Both the position numbers and the translations under genes were made by a program. Under the pieces are notes generated by a model. It was not told the DNA's origin. It saw nothing but the letters and a program-made list of their open reading frames with translations, and did no database searches. Below, piece by piece: positions 13,455-26,900 of a stretch of DNA of 64,000 nt. The stretch is from Gavia stellata (lineage: Eukaryota; Chordata; Aves; Gaviiformes; Gaviidae): the NCBI RefSeq assembly GCF_030936135.1, contig NC_082597.1, positions 80,615,387 through 80,679,386 on the forward strand. Direction: 5' to 3'. Within the stretch, counting starts at the first letter, position 1. Each line of letters starts with the position of its first letter.

Positions 13455-16400
13455 CTGGGGCTTCCTCCTCTTTGCACACTTCCCTCCTGCACTTCATTGT
13501 CGAGGCCTCTCTCCGTAGCATGACCTGTTGTACCAGCTGGTCTTCTCCTCCCTGCTTTCCCATAGCTGGACATGGCAGACTGAAGTACTTGAGAGGCCCT
13601 GAATATTGAGGAGGACTCTTGAGAGGTCTGTAGTGCAGATAGTGGAGCACCAGCAAGTGCAAGTGAATGTTTCCAGTTGTTTCTTTGTGCGGTCAGCAGT
13701 GTTTCTGGAAAGGCAAGTTTTACTTCTGTGTTGACTGATAAAACAGCATCCAATCCTGTTAAGGGGCATATCTGGAAAAACATTAATCAAACCAGCCAAG
13801 GTTGACTAACAAGGGCTTCCCAAAAGGCTTGTAAGTGCACATTTTTTATTATCATAAGTGTGACATAAATATTCCTTTGATCCTCTCAGAAATTGTATTG
13901 CGATTTCTCCCTTATTTGATATGAAACAAGCCTTTCTCTCATTTCTCATTAGTTCAGTTTTTTGCTAGTCCTGATGTGTTATTTTACAGCGTACCAAAGT
14001 ACTGAAAATTTATATGTGGCTCCCAAAATTTGTACAGATTACAGGATGGGGAAGGAGGTGGAAGAAGAAAATACATTTTTTCACCACTTCTGCTTCTAAT
14101 GCTGGAGGCTTCTTTCCAGTCAAAACAAGGCAATGTCAGGTTTACTTATCTTGGGGATCTCAAACATGTTATGCTTCAATAGCCTGCAGGCAAGAGACCT
14201 CACCCTCTCGGTGCTGTGCTAAGCAGAGGCTTGAGCCTGCTGACATTCTTGGAGCCTGATGACTGTTGCTCCACTCGAGAGCCTTTACAGCATCAAAACA
14301 TTGGCTCATTTGCTACCTGCTCCCTCCCAACCTATAAAGGAGGATTGTAGGTTACTGCTATACATCAGTTTTGTGCAATGTGACTGCTGCGTCACATGTC
14401 ATAGTTGTTTTCTTAGTTCTTTCCCTCCGTGTCCTGAAAGCTTTTCATTAGTCATCTAGGGGGGGAGGAAAAACCCTCAACCCTCTCTATTCACATTCTC
14501 ATGGTGAATTTTCCAGCCTGGATTTTATTAAGATGCAGGCTCTGGATCCACACTTGAATTTTTTGCAGTCTTGAACAACCAGGTCAGGAAACCATGATTT
14601 GTAAAAAACGGGTCATTTGGGCTTCCAGGTTTGTGGCTCACTTCATTTCCTGGCAGACTGCATAGCAGCCCGTCTCGGCTCTGCAGTGCGAGCCGTGGCT
14701 GCTCAGCACTTCTGGAAATTTGGGTCACTTACTGTTAGGGGATCAAGAAGCAGATTTATATTCCTGATTTCTAACCCTCTAACTTTAAAGAAGCTCTCTT
14801 TGTTTCTTGTGCGGGGCACCTGACACCAAACAGTCCCTGCTATTTGTAGCAAAATCACAAGAATAGGGTAAAAACCTGGAGGTCCCCTTGAGGCTCTTTG
14901 GAAAATCCAGGGTACCTAAACTGAATTATTCTTCTCTCTCTCAAAGGGATCCTCAGCTGGTCTTCTGCATGAAACCGTGGAAGATTAATCTCCATGCTAT
15001 TCCGCATATACTCTTATGATCTCCTAATGCTATCTTAAGAGTTGGGGCTTTACACGGCATTGTTAGCCAAAGACTTTGCTCTTCTCTCTCTCTTCCCAGT
15101 TTTCTTCCCAGGCTATCAGTGGCCATTTTGCTGGACAAGCAGATGTGCAAGGATACAGACACCCAGCCCTGGGGTAGGTCCTAAACTCTGCCCAGATCCT
15201 TGTTCGTCTCTCTGGTGGGCTGATTCCAGACCTTTACAGGTGTCTGGTCATTAGAACTATTAAGTGTAGTGCATAAGGGGAGGTTGGGCTGGGCAAATCC
15301 GGGCTGTGGTAGCCCCTGGCTCAGTAGAATATGGGTGTCCAACTCACTTAGGCTCCTTTTGGTAGTCCCAGCCGTGGAGCTTGAAGCAGCTGGAGATCCT
15401 TAACCATATAAGGCCCTGTTTGCACTTGCAAACTATTAGGCTATTCTAGTTATTGCTATTATTAGTTCTGTGGCCATCCCACAAGGTGATCAGCTCACGT
15501 CTTGAGTCCTAGCAGTTGGCTGGCATGGCCCTTGGAGGTGGCTTGGTTTCCCACAGGGACTTCCAGAGAGGTGGTGGGGAATCAACACCACAGTTTGTGG
15601 GGGCACAAGTCTGGGATCAAGCAAAGAAAGCAGATTCACAGCATCCTTCCTTCCTTAGCTGACACTCACTTGGGTGTCACAACACAGAGGTTCAACTCTG
15701 TTGCCAGAACTAAGGGGGGTTTTGTTCTTTGTGTTGCTGTTGTGATCCTACTTTTTGACCAAAGGTACTCTGTCTCTGTTTCCCTCTCATTCCTTACGTG
15801 TTACTCTTCAGCCCCTCTTACAACCCTCCTGTCTGCTTGGGATCTCCCCTGACTTGGTCTTGGCTTAACAAACACCATACTCAAAGCTGCTGAGGTTTCA
15901 AAATAAAGAGCAAAAGAAGGGAATTAATCTCTGAGTGGCAAAATATGCCATCGGGTTTTGATTATCTTGGAACAGGTCATCCATGCTGCTGGTTAGCACC
16001 ACCACACATTTCCAGGTTTCACACCACACAGCCAGTGCTTTTCTCCCCTCTCTGCGTCCTCCCTGATTTTCTCCTGCTTTATGCCCTCCCTGGCCCCCCT
16101 TCAGTCTCCAAGGTCTGACCGGGTGGTGCCACCCCGTTGTGGCAGCAGGATGGAGGCTGGGCAGGAGTGGGTCAGGGAAGAGGAGGGTGCTGAGACCTGG
16201 TGCTGCTTGCTCAGCCAGTCCAAGGGGTAGCAGTAGATTAGGGGAGTCAAGTCCTGTCTGTGGCATCTGTCTTCATGCCCATGCTCCTTTTGCACTAGCC
16301 TGGCTGTGTTTGGGGTATGGAAGCCATATAGCTCTGTTCATGCTGCACTATGCCCCTGAGATGGCTTGCTTGGCCTGGTGTTAGCTCATGAAATCCCTGC

Positions 16401-19400
16401 AGACCACTGCTGGGGTGTCTGTCCTGTTTTGTTTTTTCATTGCCCCCTCCCTGGTTGTTTGCAGCTCACGTAGGCTTGGTATAACCATGGCTTTCCTTGT
16501 TTCAGGTTTTTATTTAGGGAAAGGTTTCATAAAGTGGCTCAACCCTTGCCTTTATCCCCTTATCCCCTCTTTGGGTGACACATGCTCTTTGTGATAGGAG
16601 AGTGGTGGCCCCAGTGTGAAGGTGTTACCCTTCAGCCTCATCACTGCACCACATTAGCCCCACTGTGCCCTCTCATTGCCCGTATGATTGAATGGGGACT
16701 GTATCTCAGGGATGAGTGTGCTCATTGTTTCTTAAAATAGTGCATATTGTAGGGGGAAAGGGAAAGAAAACGAGCAGTACTTACCTCCTCGCCCTGCTAA
16801 GCCATGGCACCAGAAAATACTCATCAGGAAATTTCCCATTAAACACTTGCAATCATGCGGGGATTTATCTAATTGGTGCAGAAAATGAATGGCAGGTGAG
16901 CATGTCTCAGCAGGAAACCTAGCTGATTGGTGTAATGTAAGGACAGAACGCAAAGAGGAATCCCAGCCCTCACCCATTTCTCCTTAGAAATATGTCCGGG
17001 AGAGAAAACCAGCCATCCCCATGGCACAGCTTTTTTGCTGTAGGAGAATTCCTTTCTCCTCCTTTGAGGTGACTGCTTAGTAATCACAGTATGTTTGAGC
17101 ACACTCGGTCAGTATTTCCAAAGCAAGTCTCTCATGTTAGGCTCTGAAATTCATCCCTGAACACCCATGCCAAAAATTATGTCCTGTCTGCCTACAGTCT
17201 GAGCCCAGATAGGGCAGGGGTGGAAGGAGAGGTAATTCAATACCCCAATTCAATAATGGTTTTTTTTTTTTAGTTTTAAGGCATTTTAAAGCTACTTTTG
17301 GAAATTCAGATTTCTACATCCCTGCACGTATGGCTTTGCCCAGTCCTGGCTCCCCTGTGATCTGCTGGTTGGCTGTGCCTGTGGTGCCTGGAGTCCCTCC
17401 CGGTGCCCTGCATGTGCTGAGGGTATCTCCACAAGTCCCTGGCTAGAGCCCTTTCCGCTTGTGGTAACTGCCCAAGGACAGGCTCCTCTGCTTGGCCATG
17501 CAAAACCTCCCCCTTCCGTGGCCCGGGAGAGGTTGTCTCAGGCTGCTGTAGGTGCTGGAGTGCTTTGGAGGCACGGCTGTTGCCCAGGCAGGCAGGGAGC
17601 TGTGCCTGGACCCTGTCCATCCTATGCTGAGCAGAGCAGGCAAGCCTGCGGCAGCACACAGGTAGCTGGTGTGCCAGCCTGCATGCCCACTGCCATGTGC
17701 CAGCTCCAGATCCTCCCCACAGTTAACCACTTCCACTTCCTCACCAGTGATGCCCAACCGCTGCTGGATCCCTTCATCTCCTGTCCTCCTACCCAGGACA
17801 AGACTCAGTCCCAGATTACTCTGTGTGTGCATTAGAAACTAGGATATGAATATGCATATGAACAGAAATTACCTGCATCTCCAGAGGCCTGTGTGAACCC
17901 TCAATGTAAGCACAAAATTAGTTAAGATAAAAAGCAAGTCACCTCTGAAAAATAAATGGGGGCTTTTGAACATCGCATTGCTTTGGCCTTAAGCCTGCAG
18001 TACATTTGCTGCTAGTTTAGGACTTGTTCCTGAAGGAATATGTAATTTCTTTGTAGCCCATGTGGCTTCCCTAGAAAGACAGACGACTTCTACAGCATAC
18101 CAGCAAGGCAACAGCAGCTGGCTTTTCTCTCCCTTCTGAGTAGCAAAAAACAATAAAGCAGCACTCTTCCTCTGCCAGCTCTCAGCGGATGAGCAGTAGG
18201 AGTTGGTACAAAAGCCTCTGGGCTTGTTATTTGGCAAGACCTTCCCTCTGCCTCTTTAGGTTTTGGGGGAATGGGAAGGAGGAGGGAGGCTCTGCTGGTT
18301 TTGCTGAGATGGGTCCCTGAGGACGGGCGCCCGCCATGCACCCCGTGGCATTCAGCTTCAAGAGGTCCGGTGCCCTGACCACCCGACTCCCCCCCATCAC
18401 ATCTAGCAAGGCCCCAACCTTGCAAAGCATTCTTACAAATATGTCTATTGAAATATGTGGGTAGTCCCCCTGACTTTGAGGTGGCTACTGCGTCATTAAA
18501 CACAGGCAAGCTGCTAAGGTGCTGGATGGCTTTGGGGCCCGAACAGTAAGCTGTGTCCTGCTGGATGCTATGCGGTGGTGACTCCCACTAGAGCCAGGGG
18601 CATTTGAGGGAGCTTAGCGCTCTGGAGGATGAGGTCTCTTCTCCTGCGCAAAGTCTAGAGGTTGCTTCCCCACTGGTGGGTTCACTCGAGAGACCCTGTT
18701 CAGACCCACTCCCACTTCCCTGAAGCCCATAGGCTCACACTGTAGTGACCGTCCATCCTGGCTGGAGCAACGCAGTGGAGACTCATGGCCAGGGTCTATG
18801 AAGCTATCGGAAGCCCCTACATATTCTGGTTCTGAGCCCCAATTACTATAGCATCCATTAGGGATACATTACGATAAGCTAAAGCCTTTACATGACTGAG
18901 TGGTAAAACATTTATGAGCTGATGCTTTGGGAAAAGAAGGAAGACAATTTCAAAGTCTGAAAAGAAAGCTAACTTTTTATTAACAGCCATCTTCAGACTA
19001 GAATTGTATTTAGCATCGTATTAAATGATATGACTGTGTACTATTGTAGCACATAGCTGCTGAGAAATAGCTTTAAAGAAAAAAAGAGAATAAGTTACAG
19101 AGCCCAAGGTACAGATGTTCAGCCAGCAGAAATCATCTTCCATGTGTGGAAGTCGGTTGAGTTGAACACTTTTACACCTGCTGACCTTCTGACCATATAA
19201 ATTGACTAGCACAGAATTAAATAATAACAATACATCAGAATATTTACATGGATATTCAACTATACTTTAATTACTGTTAGAAATCTGTGGTGGAAAGCCT
19301 AGAACAAGACCCCATCGCCTGAAATTGGTATTGCAACTGTGGTTGCCAATGAGGTTTTTTGAGAGTTAGGCACTCAGCTGTAATTCAGTGGGGTCTGTGG

Positions 19401-20704
19401 CCCCAGCTCCCAGGCTTTGTAGGCTTTAAGTATTTCATGTGTTATGTAGTGAAGTTAGAACAGCATTTGAATTCTAGGTACTACACTTTAATGGCCAGCA
19501 GCAAGTACAGTAATAGCTGTGGTGAGTAATTTCATACATCTGCAAAGATAAGTGGATGTTGTTCACTACAGAAACATTATACATGGATGTAATATTTTCT
19601 TGATACGGGGATTTTTAAAAAAGAAAGGTATATTGGCATAACTCTTTTCCACTCAAGTCCAGAGACTGTTTCCCTGGACTTGGAAGATAGCAGCTTTGGC
19701 CAGTGCCGACTGCTGCTAAAAATCCCACCAAAGGGAAAACACTTCTGCGCGCCTGTGTCCAGCCACCCATCATCGTTCGGGGTGCTGATGGCTTCGCCCT
19801 GCACGAGGCCATCGCAGCTGAAGCAAGCAAGAGCGTACCAAATGCTGCTCTGGAGTTACCCGATGGATGACAGAAGTTAAAGGGTGTTTTGGCATCGCCA
19901 TCTGTGTGGCCGCGATTGCGTCTATGACTTTAAAAAGCATGGAGGAGCTTTGAAGTTGCAGGAACTGACTTTTTCTGTTGTGTGGCAGGATTTTCTCACA
20001 CTCGGTGGAAAAATAGAGGAGAGTGCAGTGGACAGATGCATGGGCTGCTTTCCTCTTCATTCCTGATTTTAAGAAAATCTAATTTCTTCTGAAAATCAGA
20101 CCGTCTCATTTGGTGTATCAGATTGTTTCATAGTGCCTGTTAACTTTTCTATGCTAAGGTCTGACCTGTGCTTATCATTTAATGATTTAGTTCTGTCTAA
20201 GCCCTATTCTTTAGTAGTCGGAGTTTGTCTTTTAAGCTCTGCTGCATGAACAGCAAGCTTTGCAGGGAGCGACAGAAGGTCTAAAGTTGCTGCAGTGGTG
20301 GGTGGGGAGCCTGTAGAGGAAGCCACTGTGGGTTATATACTCTCAGATCTAAAGAAAAGGGACCAAATTTGGCAGCCATGTTAGTGATGCTGGAGGGAGC
20401 GATGTGTAGGTGCCAGATCAACGTGCTCCCCATACTGGTACAGAAGATGATGGTTTGGGCATAGCTCTTCTGCTGTTGCAACAACAGGGACAGGGCTGAA
20501 TTTTGTATATGCTATGGAAAAAACACTTGATAAATGGACTAAAAGCATGGAGGAGGAATCTCTTAGCTCCTGGATGATGAGTTTGCATGACAGAGAAGGA
20601 GTTGGGGTAGTCAGCTGCAATGGAGAGAGGAGGGAGAGAGGTGAGTGAAGACAGGAGGGTTTTGGAAGAAGGAAAATATGTTTGGTCTTAACTATGTTAA
20701 ACAT
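13455..20704. other. Non-coding stretch, no gene recognised
   Basis: About 7.2 kb in which I can support no gene, RNA or dated repeat. Open frames are many but short and lack domains. There is a T-rich run near 17,261-17,272. A hairpin with arms at 20,063-20,076 and 20,083-20,099 is described under findings. Confidence 0.5.
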
Positions 20705-20980
20705 AGAATCACAGAATCATAGAATCGTTTAGATTGGAAAAGACCTTTAAGATCACGAAGTCCAACCGTAAACCTAACCCTGCTAAGTCCACCACTAAAC
20801 CATGTCCCTAAGTGCCTCGTCCACACATCTTTTAAATACCTCCAGGGATGGTGACTCCACCACCTCCCTGGGCAGCCTGTTCCAATGCCTGACAACCCTT
20901 CCAGTGAAGAAATTTTTCCTAATATCCAGTCTAAACCTCCCCTGGCACAATTTGCAGCATTTCCTCTTGTCCTATCAAAC
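20705..20980 (-). mobile_element. CR1 LINE 3' end, minus strand
   Basis: Read on the - strand this is a young-looking CR1 3' end. It starts inside the last codons of ORF2 ('DRTRGN', then an '[13 protein letters not shown]'-type stretch equivalent to the [10 protein letters not shown] region of the 41.9 kb copy). It continues through 'GCATTGGAACAGGCTGCCCAGG' and ends with tandem ATTCTATG/ATTCTGTG units at the left edge. On the + strand the left edge shows the ATAGAATCACAGAATCATAG pattern. The six bases AAACAT flank both sides (20,699-20,704 and 20,977-20,982), a possible short target-site duplication. Confidence 0.93.
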
Positions 20981-20982
20981 AT

Positions 20983-23900
20983 GATTTGCCAAGGAGAGGT
21001 GTATGAAGAGCAGGTGGAGGCATGGGGCTGGCACTGAGAGAGGGAGATGGGATGGGAGACCCATGCATCTGTGGCCTGTCAGCACCAAGAGGGCAGTTAA
21101 AGCTGGGAGAGTGAGGGGGGTGACCCCGAGGGACGGTGCAGGGCCAAGGGCAGGTCTGTGCTCCTCCAGGTGTCCTCCTCCAGCCCCCCTCTTTCTACCC
21201 CTCTGTCCATCCCCTCTAGCCTGGGGGGGGATCACTCCTGGTTCCCCCTCCGCAGCATTTGGCTGGGTCTCCGCCGCCTCTGCCTGCTGCCCTCCCCACC
21301 ACCCATGGGGCTGGAGGTGTTTGCCCAGCAGGCAGTGATGCTTTTCAGGGGGCTCTGCTGCCACGTGAGGGTTCAGATCCTGGAAGCGGCCAGGCATCTA
21401 ATTCCCGGGGGGTGGCAGGAGCTCAAATCGCTTTAGGGATGCTGGGCCTCCCCTTTCGGATGGGCTATGGGTAACGGGGAACAGTCTAGAGCAGCCTGAG
21501 TGATCTGTTCAAAATCTCTCCCAATCTGAAATTGAATTAGCAGGAGATCTGCGTTTTGTTTTGGTCCTTAAGTAGAAACAGCTGGGGCAAAGGGATGGTG
21601 GGGAATAAAAAGAAGCTGCTTGATCAGCCTTACTTTCGGACAACTGCTTGGAGATCTCCCCGCAGGGCTGGGTTCCTGCTTCCCATACGCATCTACTAGC
21701 ATGTCTTCCCAGAGTTTTTATTTTTGAGTTTGAAAATGTAGGTCAGCGATAGAGCGTAAGTTACAGCACACTGGAATATGTAGGTCAGGCAAACTGTACC
21801 AAGAAAAGAAAAAAAAAAGAAAGAAATTTTACAACTGGTTCCAGCAGGAAAAGGCCACGCTGGGAATTGGGCTTTTGAATGGGATATCCTCCTCCGATCC
21901 AAGTGCCCCGGCTGGGACGCCCAGCACTTTGCGGCCAAGAATAACAGGAGGATCAGAGAAAGGGAAGGGGGGAGAAGGGGAGGGCAGGGGGTCCGACCAG
22001 CTCATATGACCCTCCGTTAGAGACTTATAAAAAGGGCTGGTACGAGCTCATTTTTCATGAGTTTTAATCCCTCCTGCTTATGATGCTGAGCCAAGGGTTT
22101 TTCTGGAGAATCTGAGTCACAAGGCTTGCAGCTGGAAAGAGAGGATTGATAGCGGCGGCTCAGCAGGCACAACCACGTCTGGAGAGCTGGGAGGGGAGCA
22201 GCAAAGCCACCGCTTTTCAACAACAACACAGTTGTCTTTGAGGGAATGGGGGAAGAGTGGGAGGAACACACCAAAAATATTACAAAGGGGAAGACGGTGG
22301 TTGTCCTTATGTCACTGTTTCTGCTGCTGCTCTCAGGAGCTACTGGAGTAGAGGATTTTTATAAGCAGGGTTGTGCATGTGTATGTGCCTGTAGGGGAAG
22401 TCCGCTTTGATTTCTTGGTAGGCTTAGCCGGAGGCATGTTTGGGAGCAAGGAGATCTCTTGTGAAGTTTGGTGTCCCAGCTCATGTTTGCCTGTCTTTGC
22501 TTTTATTTGGAAATTGAGGGAAATAAGAGGGCTTTTTTTTAAAACATGTTTTCCCCCTTACTCCCTTAAAAAAAAGTATTTATGAAGGGTGGAGTAAGGA
22601 AAAAGATTCAGGGGAGAAGAGGACTTGCCAACCACCGAGGCAGACGAGCTTCTCTCCTCATCTCCAGACCATGCAGGGTTTTTTGCTGGAGCTTGACTGG
22701 AGTCCTCTCCCTTGTGCTGCCGAGTCTGATATCTGAGCAGGAGAAGGGAGGAGCAGGAGGGATGCTTTTGCTCTGGCTCAGCCTCAGTGCATTCCCTCAC
22801 GGTATGGGCTGGGCTTCCTTTAGGCAGGAGAGCATTAAAGCTGTTTGGTATAAAATACAGGGCTCTTCCCCAATTCCAGTTGGGTTTTCATGTCTGTCAG
22901 TCAGTACTTCATTAGTATGTTTCATAGCAGATGCTGTTGAGGGACAAGAGGTGCCTATGTCCTGTTACATCCCTCTGCCTGCTCTTTCTGTCTGACAGTC
23001 CAGAGCCTTATTTCCTGTTATCCTTTTCCCAGGGTAGGTGGCAAGCAAAGGCTATTGGCATATTTAAATCTTATTAACTCTTAATCAGGAGTCACCTGCA
23101 TGTCTTCGCTATGTGAACGGGAAGAACATCTCCTTGGGTGTTAATCAGAACATGTCTCTCCTCAATCCTCACTGTTGACTGATTTGTACAGCTGGTTCCT
23201 TTCTAATTAATTTTTAATTAAGGGATCTAATGAGGGATATCTCATGCTGGGAAAGGGCAGTTATACACTGTCACAGACCTTTCTAGAGCCCTTTCTCTGG
23301 TGAGCATTGCTTCCAGTAAATGAGTCCTTGACAGGTACAGCACTTGCTTTCCCTGGTCATGGTTGCGTTACTGTCACGCGAGCAGAGGAATATACCTAGT
23401 TTAGACAGAAACAGCAAAGCACTGGCTGCAGCTCTGTTCACACATTTTCTGGTTGCTTCATTCTTTTCTGCCACTTGAAGGAATTTGAATTCATATAGAG
23501 GAGGAAATTTAATTGTCTGTGCCATTGGAGCTGGTTAAAGAAGGTAAACCCCAGGCTGCAGCCTACCTTCATTTCAGGGTGGGACCTGGGAATGCCCGTC
23601 AGTGCTTCTTGCACCCTGCCATCCGGGCAAAGGATGCCTGGGCTGGGAGAGAGCTGCTGCCTCCTCCAGCAGGTCCATGCTATCTGGACACCTGAAGGAC
23701 CAGGACTGTGAAACAGCAAGCGTCTGTGCTGCAGTGTAGACACAGTCATAATGGCTGGACTGCGCATGACAGTCTCTTGGCTCTTCCCATCAGCCTGGCT
23801 CCTGCCCCTCAGCTCCTTGCCATCCCACGCCAGCACAGCTGACCTTCCCAAAATACCCTCAGTCCTGCAATTCAACCGTGGTGCTGTTCTTATCATAGAT

Positions 23901-26900
23901 CTTCCTCCCCATCCATACCTTATGATCACGTCTGAGCTTCCCCTGTAACACGCCCAGCTCTGCCCTGTAGCCCCCTTGGCCCCCTTTCCTGGGCTTTGCA
24001 TGCTCTCCTCTCTCCTTCCTACTCTTTTTCCCAGCCATCCCAGTCCTGGGTGCTTCTTACAGGTTGGTCCATATCCCCAAGCTGAGACCTGTGCTGCTCT
24101 CCTTCCTGCACTCACCCAGTCTCAAACCCCCACAGAGCTCCCTGTGACCTTGCAGCCCTCTTGTACTCCCTGTTTTGAGCTCCCCCACACCTCTGCTAGC
24201 CCCCCTCAGCCCTCACCTGCATGACATCTCCCTTGCTGTTCCCATCGGGACTGCCCCCATGACTTGTTCAGCACAATTCATGTCCTGTCTGCTGTTCCTG
24301 CCTCTTGGTTAGGTCAACACAGGGACACTATAGTTTGCCTCCCTGGCAGAGTTCCATGGGGTCAGGAGCCAGGTAGTGTTCAGATGAAGAGTGTTTTCCT
24401 GGGAGGGGAATAGGCAATGTGGTCCAGCTAGAGCTGCTGGAGCTGTTACTTGGGCTTTCCCATTCTTTGGTTGACCTGTAGTTCCCAGCGCTAGGAAGGA
24501 TAAAGTAGTATTTTTGCCAGTCTTGGAGCTTTTAAAAGGTTCGGTTGTATCCCACCCAGGATCCTGAACCAGCAGCCTGGTTCCTTTGCTGCTGATTCAG
24601 GAGGAACCAGGAGCAGAGGCAGCTGTGGAGCTTATTGATGGATGTTTTGGGCTAGCTGTCCTAAATATCAAGTCTCAAGAGCTCAAGCAGAGCTTTTACT
24701 TCTAGTTGCATCCTAACATAGCGAAATCCCTTTAAAATGTGGGCCCAGATCACTTCTGAAAGTAGAACACAGGCACCTAAATCACTGAGAGATTATTTGG
24801 AAATGTTTACTTGTGGTATTTGTTAGGAGTCTGTGACTAAATGAATCTGTCCTAAGATATGCAGACCTGATTCTCCTCTAAAGTCTGTTTTGTAAGTCAG
24901 GGTGAAAAGTGACCTGAAGGTGATGGACTGATACTGGCTTAAAGCTGAGGTAAAATGAAGTGAACATCCAAGCCTGCATCAATTTGCTTTGAGTGCCTGG
25001 CTTTGCATTAAAAAGCATAGCAAGCTGAAATATCATGGAGAAAAGAAATGCACATTCTTAAGCTCTGAAGAAGCCAAAGGCAATGTGGGGAAAGAAACCC
25101 CAAACAGTATTATCTGAATATCCTAAAAATGCATTAAGATTGAAGCCACAGTCACCAAATAGTTTGGTGGTGTGCATATGCATTTGTATATTCATCTGCA
25201 AATACCTGTATCTTCCAAGGCTGAGTGTGAAATGATGGTGTTGCATCAAGGCTGGACTGTCGTGATACTCCAACCACTTTATTGGCAGATCGTCCTGAAA
25301 GGCCTGATTTTGAACTCTTTAATTTTACCCAAGTGTTTTATGAATTTCAGTGGAACCAATCATGTGCTTATAAATTAACCACAAATATATGTAAGTGTTG
25401 GCAAGCTTGGAGCCTAGTCATTTACCATAAGGAATGAAATTGGTCAGGCGAATCGCATTCAAACCAGAATTAATAACAAGGAACAGCTATTTTGCATCTG
25501 CTTCATACAAAGGTAGAAGAGTCCTACAATGCAAAGCTGCGGAGAATCAAGTTGACTTGATTTTCCTGTGTTTCACTAAATCAGACTTCTCAGGTATCTT
25601 CAAGAGCAGCGAGGAAATACCGTAGGCAGGGGATGTCTGGTGCCTCCAGCTATGTGATACAAGCAGTGATGCATCGGTAGCTGGGAATCCTACCTTCTGT
25701 TATGGCTCTTTCCAGTATTATCTATAGTACCACCTATATGTAGTGCCACCATCATCTGCAGTTCATACACAGTATAACGGTACGGAAAGCCCCTGTCGTG
25801 CTACACTGCCTAAATGCACGAGCCATGTCCCTGGCTGTTGGGGAATGTGTGCCAACGGGTGAATGTCATGTCTGGGATCCTGTGCGCTGAACCTAACCTC
25901 ATATCCTTCAAGTGTAGTAAATACTGATTTATATTGCTGTAAAAGTGTGAAGAATTGGTTCGCTCATCTAAGGGCTGAAAATTTTAAGAAAACATGGTAA
26001 TTGCAGTCAGCCTGGAAACACCATGATACAAACTTTTCCTATAGCATTCTAGCGTTTCTAAAGCAAGTTTCCAGTTTATCAGTGCAAATGGCTCTAACCT
26101 CTCTGGGTTTAAAACCAGATTCATTTAGCAGAGTTTAGATCAGAGGACTGCTATTTTACACCAAGTGCTGAGGTAACTGTAAAAGTGGCAACTTTTTTCC
26201 AAACACCGAAGAAATTCAGATTTGGTCGGAGTCCTTTACAAAGCTTTGGGTTGATTTGACATAAACCAGGTTAACTGAAATGGTCTAAGCCGCAAGTCTT
26301 TCCTGGTCCCTCTCCTTTAGGCTGGAATGCATTTGGAACTGCTCATGCTGACAGATAATCAGGCAGACCTGGGGGGCTGGCAGCTTTGGCAGGGGACTGA
26401 AGAGCAGCTGTGGACAAGCTGTCGTAATCTCTTTAGCAAGCATGGCTGCAGCTATTTAAGTATCCAAATATGTAAGTGGCAGCATTGCTATACATCTAGT
26501 TGCCTCTTCAGATGACTAAATAATGTCAGAAAAGTGGTCTGAAATTACTCCTGACATCCGTAGATAAGGTGCAAGTCATGCTTATTTCTGCAGACACACT
26601 GGTAGACTCCTCAGGAGGTGTTTGTGAGAGGGCAGAAGAGGTCAAGTGAGGAGAAACTTCTCTTGTGTTTTGCAACACGGTAGTTTGTAGCCTTCACCAA
26701 GAGGTCATGGGGAACCAAAAACTCAGTCAGAGAGTGATTCTACAGCCATGAGCTGCTCTCACCAGGCTGAGGGAGAGTCAAGTGGGAGCCCACTTCTCTC
26801 TGTTTTTTGCTTCTGTGTAGAGGAAAACTCAAAATAATTCTTCTTCCTCAAAGCAGCAGCCCATAGCCTCCCTCTCTGCCCAGCCAGGCATACCCTTTCT

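Noticed and set aside
23438-24115. 225-codon open frame on the - strand
   Set aside because: No domain, no repeats, no splice context; length is within chance for 64 kb of moderate GC.
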